Positions 17,440-26,104 of a stretch of 64,000 bases of DNA are shown here, piece by piece. The translations under genes were made by a program, and so were the position numbers. The DNA lies in the NCBI GenBank assembly GCA_963720785.1, contig CAVRGQ010000005.1, positions 62,001-126,000 on the forward strand. Direction: 5' to 3'. Position 1 is the stretch's first letter; each line of letters opens with the position of its first letter. The notes beneath the pieces were generated by a model, which was not told where the DNA came from, ran no database searches, and worked only from the letters and a program-made list of their open reading frames with translations. The DNA is from CAVRGQ01 sp963720785. GTDB lineage: Bacteria > Actinomycetota > Acidimicrobiia > IMCC26256 > DASPTH01.

Positions 17440-18181
17440 CGCAACGCGCCGCCGGCGACGCGAGCCACACGACGGCGGCGGCGATGTCGGCGGGTTCCGC
17501 GATGACCGGCTCCGGCAGGATCGCCCGGAACGCGGCCGCATACGTGGGGTTCTCCTCGAGCGCGGTCACGAGCGTCGAGTCCTCGGTGAGCCGCGTCTGC
17601 ACACCCCACGGGTGCACCGAGTTCACGCGCACCTGGTACGGCCCCATCTCGATCGCCGCGGCGCGCACGAGGCCCACCACTCCGTGCTTGGCCGCCGAGT
17701 AGTGCGCCTGGCCCGGCAGGGCCCGCAGCCCGGCGACGGAGCTGATGGCCGTGAGCGAACCACCCCGCCCCTGTTCGATGAGGATCGGGGCGACCGCCCG
17801 GAACGTGCGCCACACGCCACTCAGGTTGATGTCGATCATCGTCTGCCACTGGTCCTCCGACATCTCCCAGAACCTCGACCAGTTGGAGATGCCGGCGTTC
17901 GCGACGACCGCGTCGAGGCCGCCGAGCTCGGCGACGCCGCGCGCAACGAGCGCGTCGAGCGCGGCCTGGTCGCGCACGTCGGCGGCGCCGGCCACGATCT
18001 TCCGGCCCGTGGCCTCGACCGCGACGACGGTCGCGCCGAGGTCCTCCGACCCGAGGTCACCGGCGATCACGTCGGCCCCCGCCTCGGCGAAGGCGACGCA
18101 CAATCCTCGGCCGAGCCCCTGCGCGGCGCCGGTCACGAACGCCACCTTGCCCTGCATCGGCCCCTGGTCGGTGTCGGGCAT
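17393..18181 (-). CDS. SDR family oxidoreductase, mycofactocin-coupled-like
   Basis: 262 residues. Cofactor loop TGAAQGLGRGLCVAFAEAGA near residue 17, NAG near 97, SSVAGLRALPG and active YSAAK near 160, then VNSVHPWGVQTRLTEDS. The VHP-G-T pattern and the insertion after it recall mycofactocin-coupled SDRs with tightly held NAD, although no mycofactocin genes are in the window, so this sub-assignment is tentative. Monocistronic, convergent with the upstream SDR and divergent from the double CoA-transferase. GAGGGGGA precedes the ATG. Confidence 0.82.
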   Translation of the reverse strand: MPDTDQGPMQGKVAFVTGAAQGLGRGLCVAFAEAGADVIAGDLGSEDLGATVVAVEATGRKIVAGAADVRDQAALDALVARGVAELGGLDAVVANAGISNWSRFWEMSEDQWQTMIDINLSGVWRTFRAVAPILIEQGRGGSLTAISSVAGLRALPGQAHYSAAKHGVVGLVRAAAIEMGPYQVRVNSVHPWGVQTRLTEDSTLVTALEENPTYAAAFRAILPEPVIAEPADIAAAVVWLASPAARCVTGIQMPVDMGSTTI

Positions 18182-18336
18182 TGCAGTTCCCCCTCGTCGT
18201 CACCGGCGTTGTCGCCGTTCGTCGCCTGCGCGACAGTTCCGTTGCCGCGTCCACTTCCGCGCCCGCCGCGTTGCACGCAAGATCGCGGGACCCGTTGGTG
18301 GCCCTCACCTTCCCATCCCGACGACGAGGAGTGTTC

Positions 18337-20742
18337 ATGGACGGAATCTGCGCAGGTCTCAATGTCGTGGAGATCGGCGCGGGCAGCGTCGCCTCGTCCA
18401 TGGCCGGCATGGTGCTCGCCGATGCCGGCGCGCGGGTCGTGAAGGTCGAGCCGCCCGAGGGCGACTCCCTGCGTCGGATCAACCCGAGCGGGTTCCTGGT
18501 GTGGAACCGCGGCAAGGAGAGCGTTGTCGCCGACCTGCGTACGGAAGCCGGGCAGGAGCACCTGCGCGAACTCGTGCGGGCGGCCGACGTGGTCATCGAG
18601 GGGTTCGCACCCGGCACCACCGACGCCTGGGGCGTCGGTGCGCAGGCACTCCGCGACCTCGACCCCGCACTCGTGCACTGCTCGATCACCGGCTTCGGCC
18701 GCACCGGACCGTACGCGGGGCTCAAGGGGCACGACACGCTCGTCGCCGCGCGGGCGGGTCTGTGGGCACGCGGCGGCTTCGGCCACCGCGACGGCGCGAT
18801 CCAGTACTCCGTGCCGTGGGGCAGCTTCGGCGCCGCGATGCAGTCGGTCGCGGGAATCCTCGCCGCGCTGCTGGTGCGCGAGCGGACCGGCCGGGGGCAG
18901 GCGCTCGACGCCACCCTCGTCGCCGGTCTCGATCCGCTCGACTACTTCGTCTCGATCATCGTGCAGCTGATGGCCAAGCGCGGCGAGGAGCCGTCGTCGG
19001 ACTCGCGCGACGCCACCTCGGCGAGCCGCTACGGCGTGCTCCTCGTGACCCGTGACGGCCGCTTCATCCAGACGTCGACGTTGCTCCCCCATCAGGGCAA
19101 GGCGCTCTGCGACGTCGCCGGCATCGGGCACGTGCTCGAGGAGCCCCGGTTCGCGAGGCTCCCGATGTTCGACAACGCCGACGACGCCCAGGCGTGGGAG
19201 GACCTGCTGCTCGAGGCGTTCCGCGCCGGGGATCTCGCGCACTGGGTGCCCCTGCTCGAGGCCAGCCCCGACATCGCGTTCGAGGTCGCGGTCACGAGCG
19301 AGGAGGGTCTCGACCACCCGCAGATCGTGCACAACGGCGACGTCGTCACCATCGACGACCCGGTCGTGGGGCCGGTGCGCGAGGTCGGGCCGATCGCGCA
19401 CTTCGAACGCACACCCATGTCGTTGACGCGGTCCGCTCCCGCCCTCGGCGCGCACGACGGGCCGCTCGTGCCCGGCCCGCGACCGGCCGGCGGCGGCCCG
19501 GCGCCCGTGCACCCTCTCTCCGGCGTGACCATCGTCGAGTTCGGCTACTTCTACGCCATGCCCTACGGCGTGGCGATGGCCGCCTCGCTCGGCGCCCGCG
19601 TCATCAAGATCGAGGACGGCAACGGCGACCCGCACCGCATGTCGTTCGGGCCCGATGTCGCGAGCACCAAGACGACCGCCGGCAAGGAGAGTGTCTCGAT
19701 CGACCTGTCGACCGCCGAGGGGACGGCCATCGCGCAGGCGATCGTCGCCGAGGCCGACGTGTTCATCACCGGCTTCCGGTCGGGCATCGCGGAGAAGCTC
19801 GGGCTCGGGTACGACGAACTGCGCGCACTCAACCCGCGCCTCGTCTACATCCATGCCGCGGGGTACGGCAGCGACGGGCCCTACGCACGTCGAGCGCTCT
19901 ACGCGCAGGCGGCCCAGGCCGTCGCGGGGAGCTTCGGCCGCCAGGTCGGGTACTGGGCGGCTCCCGAGCGGAACGTCGACATGAGCCTGGTGGAACTGCA
20001 GGCGATCGTCCTCCCGCGTCTCGGTCAGGTCGTCGATGGCGACTCCAACGCGGCGCTGGCCGTCCTCGCGGCCATCGCGCTCGGCGTCTACCACCAGCAG
20101 CGCACCGGCGAGGGCCAACTGGTCCGCACGTCGATGATCGCCGGCAACGCGTGGGCGTACTCCGACGACTTCTGCACCTACAAGGGCAAGCCGCCGCTGC
20201 CCGTGCCGGATGACGAGTACCACGGCACCGGCGCCCTCGATCGCGTGTACCGGGCCGCGGACAAGACGTGGGTGTGTGTCGCGGTGCGCTCCCACGGCGA
20301 GTTCCTCGCGCTGGCGGGCGCGCTGGGCCTCGCCGAGGACGACCGGTTCGCCACCGAGGACGCACGGCGCGAGCACGACGACGCGCTCCTGCAGGAACTG
20401 GCGGCGCGCTTCAAGGAGAAGCCGGCCGGCGAGTGGGAGGACCTGCTCGCACCGCTCGGGGTCGGTTGCGTGGTGGCCGACCTCCGCGGTCAGCCGGCGG
20501 TGACGGTGTTCGACCCGGTGCTGCGCGAGACCGGGGTCACCGTCGCCTATCAGCACCCGCAGTTCGGCGAGATGGTGCGCGCCGCGCCGCCGATCGCGTT
20601 CTCGGAGACACCCGGCCGGGTCGACCCGCCCTGCACGCGGGGTCAGCACAACCGCGCTGTGCTCACCGAACTCGGCTACGCCGACGACACCATCGCCGAC
20701 CTCGAGGCCCGGGGCGTCGTGATCGCGCCCGCCGGCTCGTAA
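18337..20742 (+). CDS. Double-length CaiB/BaiF CoA-transferase (tandem class III fusion)
   Basis: 801 residues, twice the family length. Two complete class III CoA-transferase units sit in one frame: unit 1 starts GLNVVEIGAGSVASSMAGMV (residue 7 on) with TGFGRTGPYAGLKGHDTL; unit 2 starts near residue 391 with LSGVTIVEFGYFYAMPYGVA and has AAGYGSDGPYARRALYAQ. Class III enzymes work as interlocked dimers, so a fusion could supply both chains of a pseudo-heterodimer. Moves CoA between an acid and an acyl-CoA, a cheap way to activate a substrate. GAGGAG precedes the ATG at 18337. Ends at a nested hairpin. Confidence 0.88.
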   Translation: MDGICAGLNVVEIGAGSVASSMAGMVLADAGARVVKVEPPEGDSLRRINPSGFLVWNRGKESVVADLRTEAGQEHLRELVRAADVVIEGFAPGTTDAWGVGAQALRDLDPALVHCSITGFGRTGPYAGLKGHDTLVAARAGLWARGGFGHRDGAIQYSVPWGSFGAAMQSVAGILAALLVRERTGRGQALDATLVAGLDPLDYFVSIIVQLMAKRGEEPSSDSRDATSASRYGVLLVTRDGRFIQTSTLLPHQGKALCDVAGIGHVLEEPRFARLPMFDNADDAQAWEDLLLEAFRAGDLAHWVPLLEASPDIAFEVAVTSEEGLDHPQIVHNGDVVTIDDPVVGPVREVGPIAHFERTPMSLTRSAPALGAHDGPLVPGPRPAGGGPAPVHPLSGVTIVEFGYFYAMPYGVAMAASLGARVIKIEDGNGDPHRMSFGPDVASTKTTAGKESVSIDLSTAEGTAIAQAIVAEADVFITGFRSGIAEKLGLGYDELRALNPRLVYIHAAGYGSDGPYARRALYAQAAQAVAGSFGRQVGYWAAPERNVDMSLVELQAIVLPRLGQVVDGDSNAALAVLAAIALGVYHQQRTGEGQLVRTSMIAGNAWAYSDDFCTYKGKPPLPVPDDEYHGTGALDRVYRAADKTWVCVAVRSHGEFLALAGALGLAEDDRFATEDARREHDDALLQELAARFKEKPAGEWEDLLAPLGVGCVVADLRGQPAVTVFDPVLRETGVTVAYQHPQFGEMVRAAPPIAFSETPGRVDPPCTRGQHNRAVLTELGYADDTIADLEARGVVIAPAGS

Positions 20743-20749
20743 GGCCCGT

Positions 20750-20792
20750 CGGAGCCGTCCAACTGCCGAAGGTCGGCATCCGGACGGCTCCG
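20750..20792 (+). terminator. Nested hairpin terminator after the double CoA-transferase
   Basis: Outer arms CGGAGCCGTCC (20750-20760) and GGACGGCTCCG (20782-20792) are perfect complements. The loop holds a second perfect stem, TGCCGA-agg-TCGGCA (20764-20778). No U-tract. The right arm abuts the -10 box of the next gene. Confidence 0.6.
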
Positions 20793-20798
20793 TACACT
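20793..20798 (+). promoter_or_regulatory. -10 box, leaderless promoter of SDR
   Basis: TACACT ends 6 nt before ATG 20805, with no Shine-Dalgarno sequence. Same geometry as at 21614, 25224 and 38978. Confidence 0.5.
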
Positions 20799-20804
20799 CC
20801 CGCG

Positions 20805-21559
20805 ATGGACGAGTTCCACCAGCGCATCGCGCTCGTCACCGGCGCCGCCGGGGCCGGGGTCGGCCGGGCCACGGCCCGTCGGCTCGCCGCCGGCGGCGCG
20901 GCGTCGTCGTCACCGACATCCACGAACGCCGCACCCGCGAGGTCGCAGCCGCCCTCGCCGACGAGTTCCCCGACACGACCGTGCTCGGCATCCCGATGGA
21001 TGCCGGCGACCGCGGCGCGATCGACGCCGCCATCGCGCAGGTCGGCGAGGAACTCGGACCGGTGCAGATCCTCGTGAACAACGCGGCGATCAACGTCGTC
21101 GGGAGCATCTTCGACTACGACCCCGACAACTGGGACTGGATCGTGCGCGTCAACCTCTCGGGACCGTGGTACCTGTGCCGGGCCGTGATGCCGTTGATGC
21201 GCGACGCGGGCGGCGGTGTGATCGTGAACGTGAGCAGCTACGCGGCCGACGTTGGCGGCGTCGGCATCGAATCGCCCTACGCGATCACCAAGGGGGGCCT
21301 GAACGTCCTCACCCGCAGCTGCGCGCACGAAGGCGGTGCGTTCGGCATCCGCGCGGTGACCGTGGCGATGGGCGTGGTGACCGGCACCAAGTTCATCGAC
21401 GACCACCCCGAAATCCTCGCGTCGGTGGAGGCGCCGCTGCGCGAGCACGCCGACGCCACGAGCATCGCCGAGACCATCGCCTTCCTCGCGTCGGACCGCG
21501 CCCGGCACATCACCGGCGAGATCCTCAACGTGGCCGCCGGTGCCTACATGCGGAATTAG
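20805..21559 (+). CDS. SDR family oxidoreductase, one frameshift near 20905
   Basis: About 251 residues after restoring one base. Before the break: RIALVTGAAGAGVGRATARRL with the glycine loop. After it: VVVTDIHERRTREVAA, LVNNAAINVVG, NVSSYAADVGG and active YAITK near residue 155, then GVVTGTKF and C-terminal ITGEILNVAAGAY. The reading GGGA-VVVTDIH requires one extra base in the repetitive ggcgcggcgtcgtcgtc, a typical slippage context. It sits between the CoA-transferase and an amidohydrolase, each with its own start signals. Probably oxidises a hydroxyacyl intermediate. Confidence 0.83.
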
Positions 21560-21613
21560 GCCGGCGGAACCTCGTTCTCGGGTCTGGGGGTTCCCAGCGG
21601 GGCAGCCCGTCGT

Positions 21614-21619
21614 TACCCT
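21614..21619 (+). promoter_or_regulatory. -10 box, leaderless promoter of amidohydrolase
   Basis: TACCCT ends 6 nt before ATG 21626. TTCCCA at 21591-21596 sits 17 nt upstream as a weak -35. No ribosome-binding site. Confidence 0.5.
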
Positions 21620-21625
21620 CGGACG

Positions 21626-22750
21626 ATGACCGAGCACAAGATCTGGACCCACTCCGGCGACTCGCATTTCCTGGAGCCCGACGACCTCTGGCACCAGATC
21701 ATGCCGAAGGCGCAGGCCGACCGCATGCCGCGCACCCGCATGATCTCCGACGACGAGGAACTCGTCGAGGTCGACGGCAAGTCGTTCACGCGCAAGGTCC
21801 CCAAGGTGATGACCGCCAAGGGCGCGACCGGTGAGACGATCGCCGAGATGTCGCACCGCCCGCCCGGTTCACGCGACGTGAACCTCCGCCTCCGCGATCT
21901 CGACGAGGAGGGCATCTGGGGCGAGGTCATGTACCAGTCGATCGGGCTGTGGTCGGCGCTGGTCGAGGACGCCGAACTCATCCGCGACGCCGCGCACGCG
22001 GAGAACGAGTGGCTGGTGTCGGAGATCCAGTCGATCGCGCCCGACCGTCTGGTGCCCGCGGCGCTGATGCCGCTCGTACGGGTGGAGGACGCCGTCGCCG
22101 AGGTGCACCACGCCGCCGAGATCGGCCTGCACATCGTCAGCGTCCCCACCGGCAACCCGCCCGGCACTGAGGACTGGAACAACCCGTACTGGGACCCGCT
22201 GTGGCAGGCGGCCGCCGACACCGGGATGGTGATCGGCTTCCACATCGGCACCGACGGCGGCGACCAGGCCGCGATGTTCCGCGGTCGCGGCGGCGCGATC
22301 CTCAACTACGTGCAGACGAGCTACGGCGGTCAGTACGTGGCGATGAAGCTCGTCGTCGCCGGTGTGTTCGAGCGCCACCCGTCGCTGCGCATCCTCATCT
22401 CCGAGGGTGGCGCCACCTGGGTACCGGCGGTCGGCGACCGGATGAACGAGGCGTACCGGCAGCACGGCATGTTCGTGCGGCCCCAGCTCGCACGGCTCCC
22501 GAAGGAGTACCTGTACGAGAACGTGTACACGAGCTTCCAGCACGACGAGTCGGCGCCCGCCGCGATGTCGGCCATGGGCTACCGCAACGTGATGTTCGGC
22601 AGCGACTACCCGCACCTCGAGGGCACGTACGGCCACACGCAGAAGACACTCCACGAGATCTTCGCCGACGTCACCGACGATGTCCGCGACCGGATCACCG
22701 TCGGCGCCTTCCAGGAACTCTTCCCGCACGTGTCCAGCCCCCCGGCGTGA
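21626..22750 (+). CDS. Amidohydrolase_2 family metal-dependent hydrolase/decarboxylase
   Basis: 374 residues, TIM-barrel amidohydrolase_2. The N-terminal metal motif is GDSHFLEP (residues 12-19) rather than HxH; FHIGTDGG near 210, SEGGATWVPAVGDRMNEAYR near 260 and GSDYPHLEGTYGHTQKTLHE near 325 supply the remaining His/Asp ligands. Members cleave C-C or C-N bonds, often decarboxylating or opening rings. The protein at 49798 is a close paralogue with the same motifs. Starts without a Shine-Dalgarno site. Followed 60 nt later by a crotonase. Substrate unknown; association with acyl-CoA genes suggests ring hydrolysis or decarboxylation. Confidence 0.85.
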   Translation: MTEHKIWTHSGDSHFLEPDDLWHQIMPKAQADRMPRTRMISDDEELVEVDGKSFTRKVPKVMTAKGATGETIAEMSHRPPGSRDVNLRLRDLDEEGIWGEVMYQSIGLWSALVEDAELIRDAAHAENEWLVSEIQSIAPDRLVPAALMPLVRVEDAVAEVHHAAEIGLHIVSVPTGNPPGTEDWNNPYWDPLWQAAADTGMVIGFHIGTDGGDQAAMFRGRGGAILNYVQTSYGGQYVAMKLVVAGVFERHPSLRILISEGGATWVPAVGDRMNEAYRQHGMFVRPQLARLPKEYLYENVYTSFQHDESAPAAMSAMGYRNVMFGSDYPHLEGTYGHTQKTLHEIFADVTDDVRDRITVGAFQELFPHVSSPPA

Positions 22751-22810
22751 GCCGGGAGGCACGACACGCGGCAGGATTCCCGGTCACGACCCCCACCGAG
22801 GAGCCTCGAC

Positions 22811-23619
22811 GTGACCGAGACCTACGACGCGTTCCCAGGACTGACCGTCGACCGCCCCGCCGACGGCGTACTGCGCATCACCATGGACGGGCCCGGCCTG
22901 AACTCGGTGGGGCCCGAGGTGCACCGCGAGCTGGCCGACATCTGGCTCACCGTCGACCGCGATCCCGACACGCGCGTCGCGCTGCTGCGCGGCGCGGGCA
23001 AGGCCTTCTCGGCCGGGGGCAGCTTCGACCTCCTCGACTCGATGATGAACGACTACGCCGTGCGCACGCGAGTCATGCGCGAGGCGCGTGACCTCGTGTT
23101 CAACGTCATCAACTGCTCCAAGCCGATCGTGTCGGCAATGCACGGCCCGGCGGTCGGTGCCGGGCTGGTCGCCGGCGTCCTCGCCGACGTGTCGGTCGTC
23201 GCGCGGAACGCTCGGATCATCGACGGGCACACCCGGTTGGGCGTCGTCGCCGGTGACCATGCCGCGCTCTGCTGGCCCCTCCTCTGCGGCATGGCGAAGG
23301 CGAAGTACTACCTGCTGACGTGCGACACGCTCACGGGCGAGGAGGCCGAGCGCATCGGGCTCGTATCGATCTGCGTCGACGACGACGAGGTGCAGGACCG
23401 CGCTCGATGGCCGTGACGGAGCAGCTGGCAGGCGGCGCGCAGTCGGCGATCCGCTGGACCAAGCAGGCGCTGAACAACTGGTACCGCTCGCAGTCCGCGA
23501 TCCTCGACGCCAGCCTCGCCTACGAGTTCTTCGGCTTCGGCGGACCCGACGCGCGGGAGGGGCTGAGCAGCCACACCGAGAAGCGGCCGGCGAACTTCAC
23601 CGGCCCGACGTCCGAGTAG
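22811..23619 (+). CDS. Enoyl-CoA hydratase/isomerase family protein, one frameshift near 23403
   Basis: About 269 residues after restoring one base. N-terminal GVLRITMDGPGLNSVGPEV, oxyanion loop GAGKAFSAGGSFDLLD, HGPAVGAGLVAGV, and variant active loop DGHTRLGVVAGDHAALCWPL, matching the crotonase at 1128. After the break: GGAQSAIRWTKQALNNWYR and LSSHTEKRPANF. Start is GTG 22811 behind GAGGAG. The last gene before the convergent GntR pair. The active loop lacks the usual hydratase glutamates, so an isomerase or another crotonase reaction is possible. Confidence 0.82.
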
Positions 23620-23627
23620 CGGGCGCG

Positions 23628-23655
23628 GCCGGCGTCAGTGCGCCGGCGTCAGTGG
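23628..23655. repeat. 14-bp tandem duplication covering the GntR stop
   Basis: GCCGGCGTCAGTGC is followed directly by GCCGGCGTCAGTGG. The second copy holds the GntR stop (TCA, 23649-23651, on minus TGA); the first supplies another TGA 14 nt downstream in a different frame. Confidence 0.7.
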
Positions 23656-24436
23656 AGGTCGAGGACTTTCGTGGCGCCGCCGGTGCTCACGAGGTAATCG
23701 GTGGTGGCGTCGATGTGGCGCTTCCAGAGCGCCGCGGCCCGGTCGGCGTCACCGACCTCCACGAGTTCGAGGAGCCGGCGGTGGACGCGGGCTCCTTCGT
23801 GCTGGGCGACCGACGCCCTGGCGCCGGCGACCGTGGCCCGCTGCGCGCTCGCGGCGTCGACGATCTGCTGGACTGCGCCGTGCAGCACCCCGATCGTCTG
23901 GTTGCCGGCCAGGGTCACGAGCGCGGTGTGGAACTGGTGCTGCGCGTCGAGTTGCCGCGACGGGATCGTCGTCGAGTGCCTCGGCTTTCTCGACCAGCGC
24001 CCGCAGTTCGGCGATCACCGCGGGATCCCGCCGCATGGCGACGGCCCGCACGCAGGGTGGCTCGAGGAGAGCTCGGGCGCGTGCGACGTCGACGATCGTC
24101 GTCTGGCGGTGCTCGAGCACCAGCGCGGCGTACCGCGCCAGCACGGCCTCGGTCGGCACCCGGACCCCGCGCCGCCACGCGCGCCACGGAACACCTCGAT
24201 GAGCCCCTCGTTCTCGAGCACGAGGAGCGCCTCCCGGAGTGTCGGACGCGACACGCCGAACATCTCCATGAGCTCGGGCACGGCCGGGAGGAGCTCGCCC
24301 TCCGCGAGTTCGCCCACGATGATCTGTCGGCGCAAGGTGCGCGCGACCAACTCGGCGGTCTTCGGCACGCGCACCCGCGCGGCTGGGCCATCAGCGGGTC
24401 GACCGGCGAGAAGCGGGGTGGCTCATCCGGGGTCAC
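23649..24436 (-). CDS. GntR/FadR (FCD) family regulator, about three single-base indels
   Basis: The winged helix is clear: KTAELVARTLRRQIIVGEL, then FGVSRPTLREALLVLENEGL and RGARGG. The FCD ligand domain follows in other frames: LARYAALVLEHRQTTIVDVA, then QLDAQHQFHTALVTLAGNQ and ALWKRHIDATTDYLV. Breaks are near 24385, 24165 and 23965. GTG 24436 (TPDEPPRFSPVDPL) is the likely start; GTG 24374 is the alternative. FCD regulators bind acids or acyl-CoA and usually repress catabolic operons. Highly similar to the next gene, so a tandem duplication. This copy might be decaying, but indels elsewhere in the window suggest sequence error. Confidence 0.78.
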
Positions 24437-24470
24437 CGTATCCCGCGCAGAACTGGACGCTCCCGGCGGT

Positions 24471-25217
24471 TCAGCTGAAGACGTCGACGAGGACCTCGGA
24501 GGTGCCCGCGAGCATCTCCTTCCCCGCGGCAATGACGTGCCGACGCCACAGATCCTCGGCTGCGTCACCGTCACCGGCGCGGATCAGCTCGATGAGCTTC
24601 CGGCGGGTGCGGTCCGCCTTGCGCGCGAGCCGCGCCTCCTCGTCCTTGTCGGGCAGGGAGTAGCTCAGCGCAATCGCGCGGCAGATGTTCTCGACCATCG
24701 CGGTCAACAAGATGAGCGTCTGGTTCTCGGTGAGCTCCACGAGCAGCCGGTTGAACTCGTGGAAGCCGGCGGCCGAGTGCACGTCGGGGACGGCGAGGAG
24801 CGCCTCGAGCCGATCGGCGCACGCGGCCCGGTCGCGTCGCTCGGCGACGATGCGCGCCGCGGGCGCCTCCACGATCACGCGGGCGTCGAGGACGTCGGCG
24901 ACCGTGGTGTTGCGGTGTTGCAGCACGAGGCCGGCGTACCCGGCAGCGACGTCGGCGGAGGGCTCCTGCACCCGGGCGCCACCCCGCGCCCCACGGCGCA
25001 CCGTGATCAGCCGCTCCGACTCCAGGATCCGGAACGCCTCGCGCAGCGTGGGCCGGGAGATCCCGAACTCCTCCATGAGTGCGGTCTCGGGCGGCAGCGC
25101 GTCGCCTTCGTGCAGTTCGCCCACGACGATCTGGCGCCGGATGTGGCCGGCGACGAGCTCGGCGGTCTTGGGGACGCGGACGCTGAACCGGTCACCGAGG
25201 GCGACGACGTTGTTCAT
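24471..25217 (-). CDS. GntR/FadR (FCD) family transcriptional regulator
   Basis: 248 residues, intact. The winged helix-turn-helix spans residues 14-80 (VPKTAELVAGHIRRQIVVGE; FGISRPTLREAFRILESERL; RRGARGGARV). The FCD domain runs from about 95 (LQHRNTTVADVLDARVIVEA) to the C-terminus, with FHEFNRLLVELTENQ, NICRAIALSY and ELIRAGDGDAAEDLWRRHV, which carry metal/ligand-binding Asp and His positions of the family. Divergent from the SDR-crotonase-kinase operon at 25346, whose promoter holds a candidate operator, so it likely controls that operon and itself. Leaderless start. Confidence 0.9.
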   Translation of the reverse strand: MNNVVALGDRFSVRVPKTAELVAGHIRRQIVVGELHEGDALPPETALMEEFGISRPTLREAFRILESERLITVRRGARGGARVQEPSADVAAGYAGLVLQHRNTTVADVLDARVIVEAPAARIVAERRDRAACADRLEALLAVPDVHSAAGFHEFNRLLVELTENQTLILLTAMVENICRAIALSYSLPDKDEEARLARKADRTRRKLIELIRAGDGDAAEDLWRRHVIAAGKEMLAGTSEVLVDVFS

Positions 25218-25223
25218 GGGTCG

Positions 25224-25229
25224 AGGCTA
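25224..25229 (-). promoter_or_regulatory. -10 box, leaderless promoter of gntR
   Basis: On the minus strand TAGCCT ends 6 nt before ATG 25217, and no Shine-Dalgarno site is present. The same hexamer at the same distance precedes the LLM gene at 38990. Confidence 0.5.
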
Positions 25230-25286
25230 CGCCAGTGCCCCCTCCACACCCCGCACCGGCCCCGAGCCGGGCTGCCGCGCTCAAAG

Positions 25287-25305
25287 TACAATGATCTGAC
25301 TGATT
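25287..25305 (+). promoter_or_regulatory. -10 box TACAAT followed by CTGACTGATT operator-like element
   Basis: TACAAT (25287-25292) is a good -10. CTGACTGAT (25296-25304) covers the expected transcription start and is identical to the 9-mer at 2867-2875. A repressor here would block the operon; the divergent GntR regulators are the natural candidates. Confidence 0.55.
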
Positions 25306-25345
25306 GCAGCGGAACGGGCCGAGCCCGCGACGGAGGGGGACGGAC

Positions 25346-26104
25346 ATGGGCATCTTCGACGGCAAGGTGGTGCTGATCACCGGCGCCGCGCGGGGCCTCG
25401 GCCGCGAGTACGCCGGCTACTTCGCCGACGACGGCGCGAGCGTCGTGGTGACCGACGTCGACACGGCCGGCGCGGAGGAGACCGCCAAGCTCCTGGTGAA
25501 GGACGGCGCCACGGCGACGGCGACCCGCCTCGACGTCACCGACCTCGCGAGTGCGGAGGCCGCGGTGGCCGCCGCGGTGGACGCGTTCGGCGGCGTCGAC
25601 TTCCTCGTGAACAACGCGGGCATCTGGGGCGACTACGAGAACCAGGGCGCGCTCCACCAGGACCTCGCCAAGTGGCGCGTCGCCCTCGACGTCATGCTCA
25701 CCGGCCCCTTGGTGTGCACCAAGGCCGTCGTGCCCGCGATGATCGCCCGCGGCGGCGGCCGCATCGTCAACATCTCGTCGATCGGCGCCTGGCTCCCCGG
25801 CTCGGGCGCCTACGGGGTTGCGAAGCTCGGACTCCACGGCCTCACCTATCAGCTCGCCGCCGAACTCGGCGACCACGGGATCACGGTGAACGACGTCGCC
25901 CCCGGCGCGATCCGCAACGAGGCCACGCAGCGCCAGGTGCCCGACGAGTTCCTCGACCTGCTCATCGCGCAGAACGCGATCAAGCGCTTCGGCACCGGCC
26001 GCGACATGTACGGGGCCATCCGCTACCTCTGCTCCGACGACGCCGAGTGGGTGACCGGCCAGGTCTTCAGCCCGAACGGCGGCGCGCCCCTGATGCGCCC
26101 GTGA
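25346..26104 (+). CDS. SDR family oxidoreductase
   Basis: 252 residues. VVLITGAARGLGREYAG at residues 8-24, NNAG near 90, NISSIGAWLPG and active YGVAK near 158, then GAIRNEATQ and GQVFSPNGG. A classical FabG-like 3-hydroxyacyl-CoA or alcohol dehydrogenase. GGAGGGGG precedes the ATG by 5 nt. First gene of a five-gene operon joined to the next by a GTGA overlap. The operator-like element upstream suggests substrate induction through a GntR regulator. Confidence 0.9.
   Translation: MGIFDGKVVLITGAARGLGREYAGYFADDGASVVVTDVDTAGAEETAKLLVKDGATATATRLDVTDLASAEAAVAAAVDAFGGVDFLVNNAGIWGDYENQGALHQDLAKWRVALDVMLTGPLVCTKAVVPAMIARGGGRIVNISSIGAWLPGSGAYGVAKLGLHGLTYQLAAELGDHGITVNDVAPGAIRNEATQRQVPDEFLDLLIAQNAIKRFGTGRDMYGAIRYLCSDDAEWVTGQVFSPNGGAPLMRP

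Noticed and set aside
18271..18280. TTGC-ac-GCAA dyad as an operator
   Set aside because: Arms of only 4 bp in a 155-nt gap; too short to separate from chance in GC-rich DNA.
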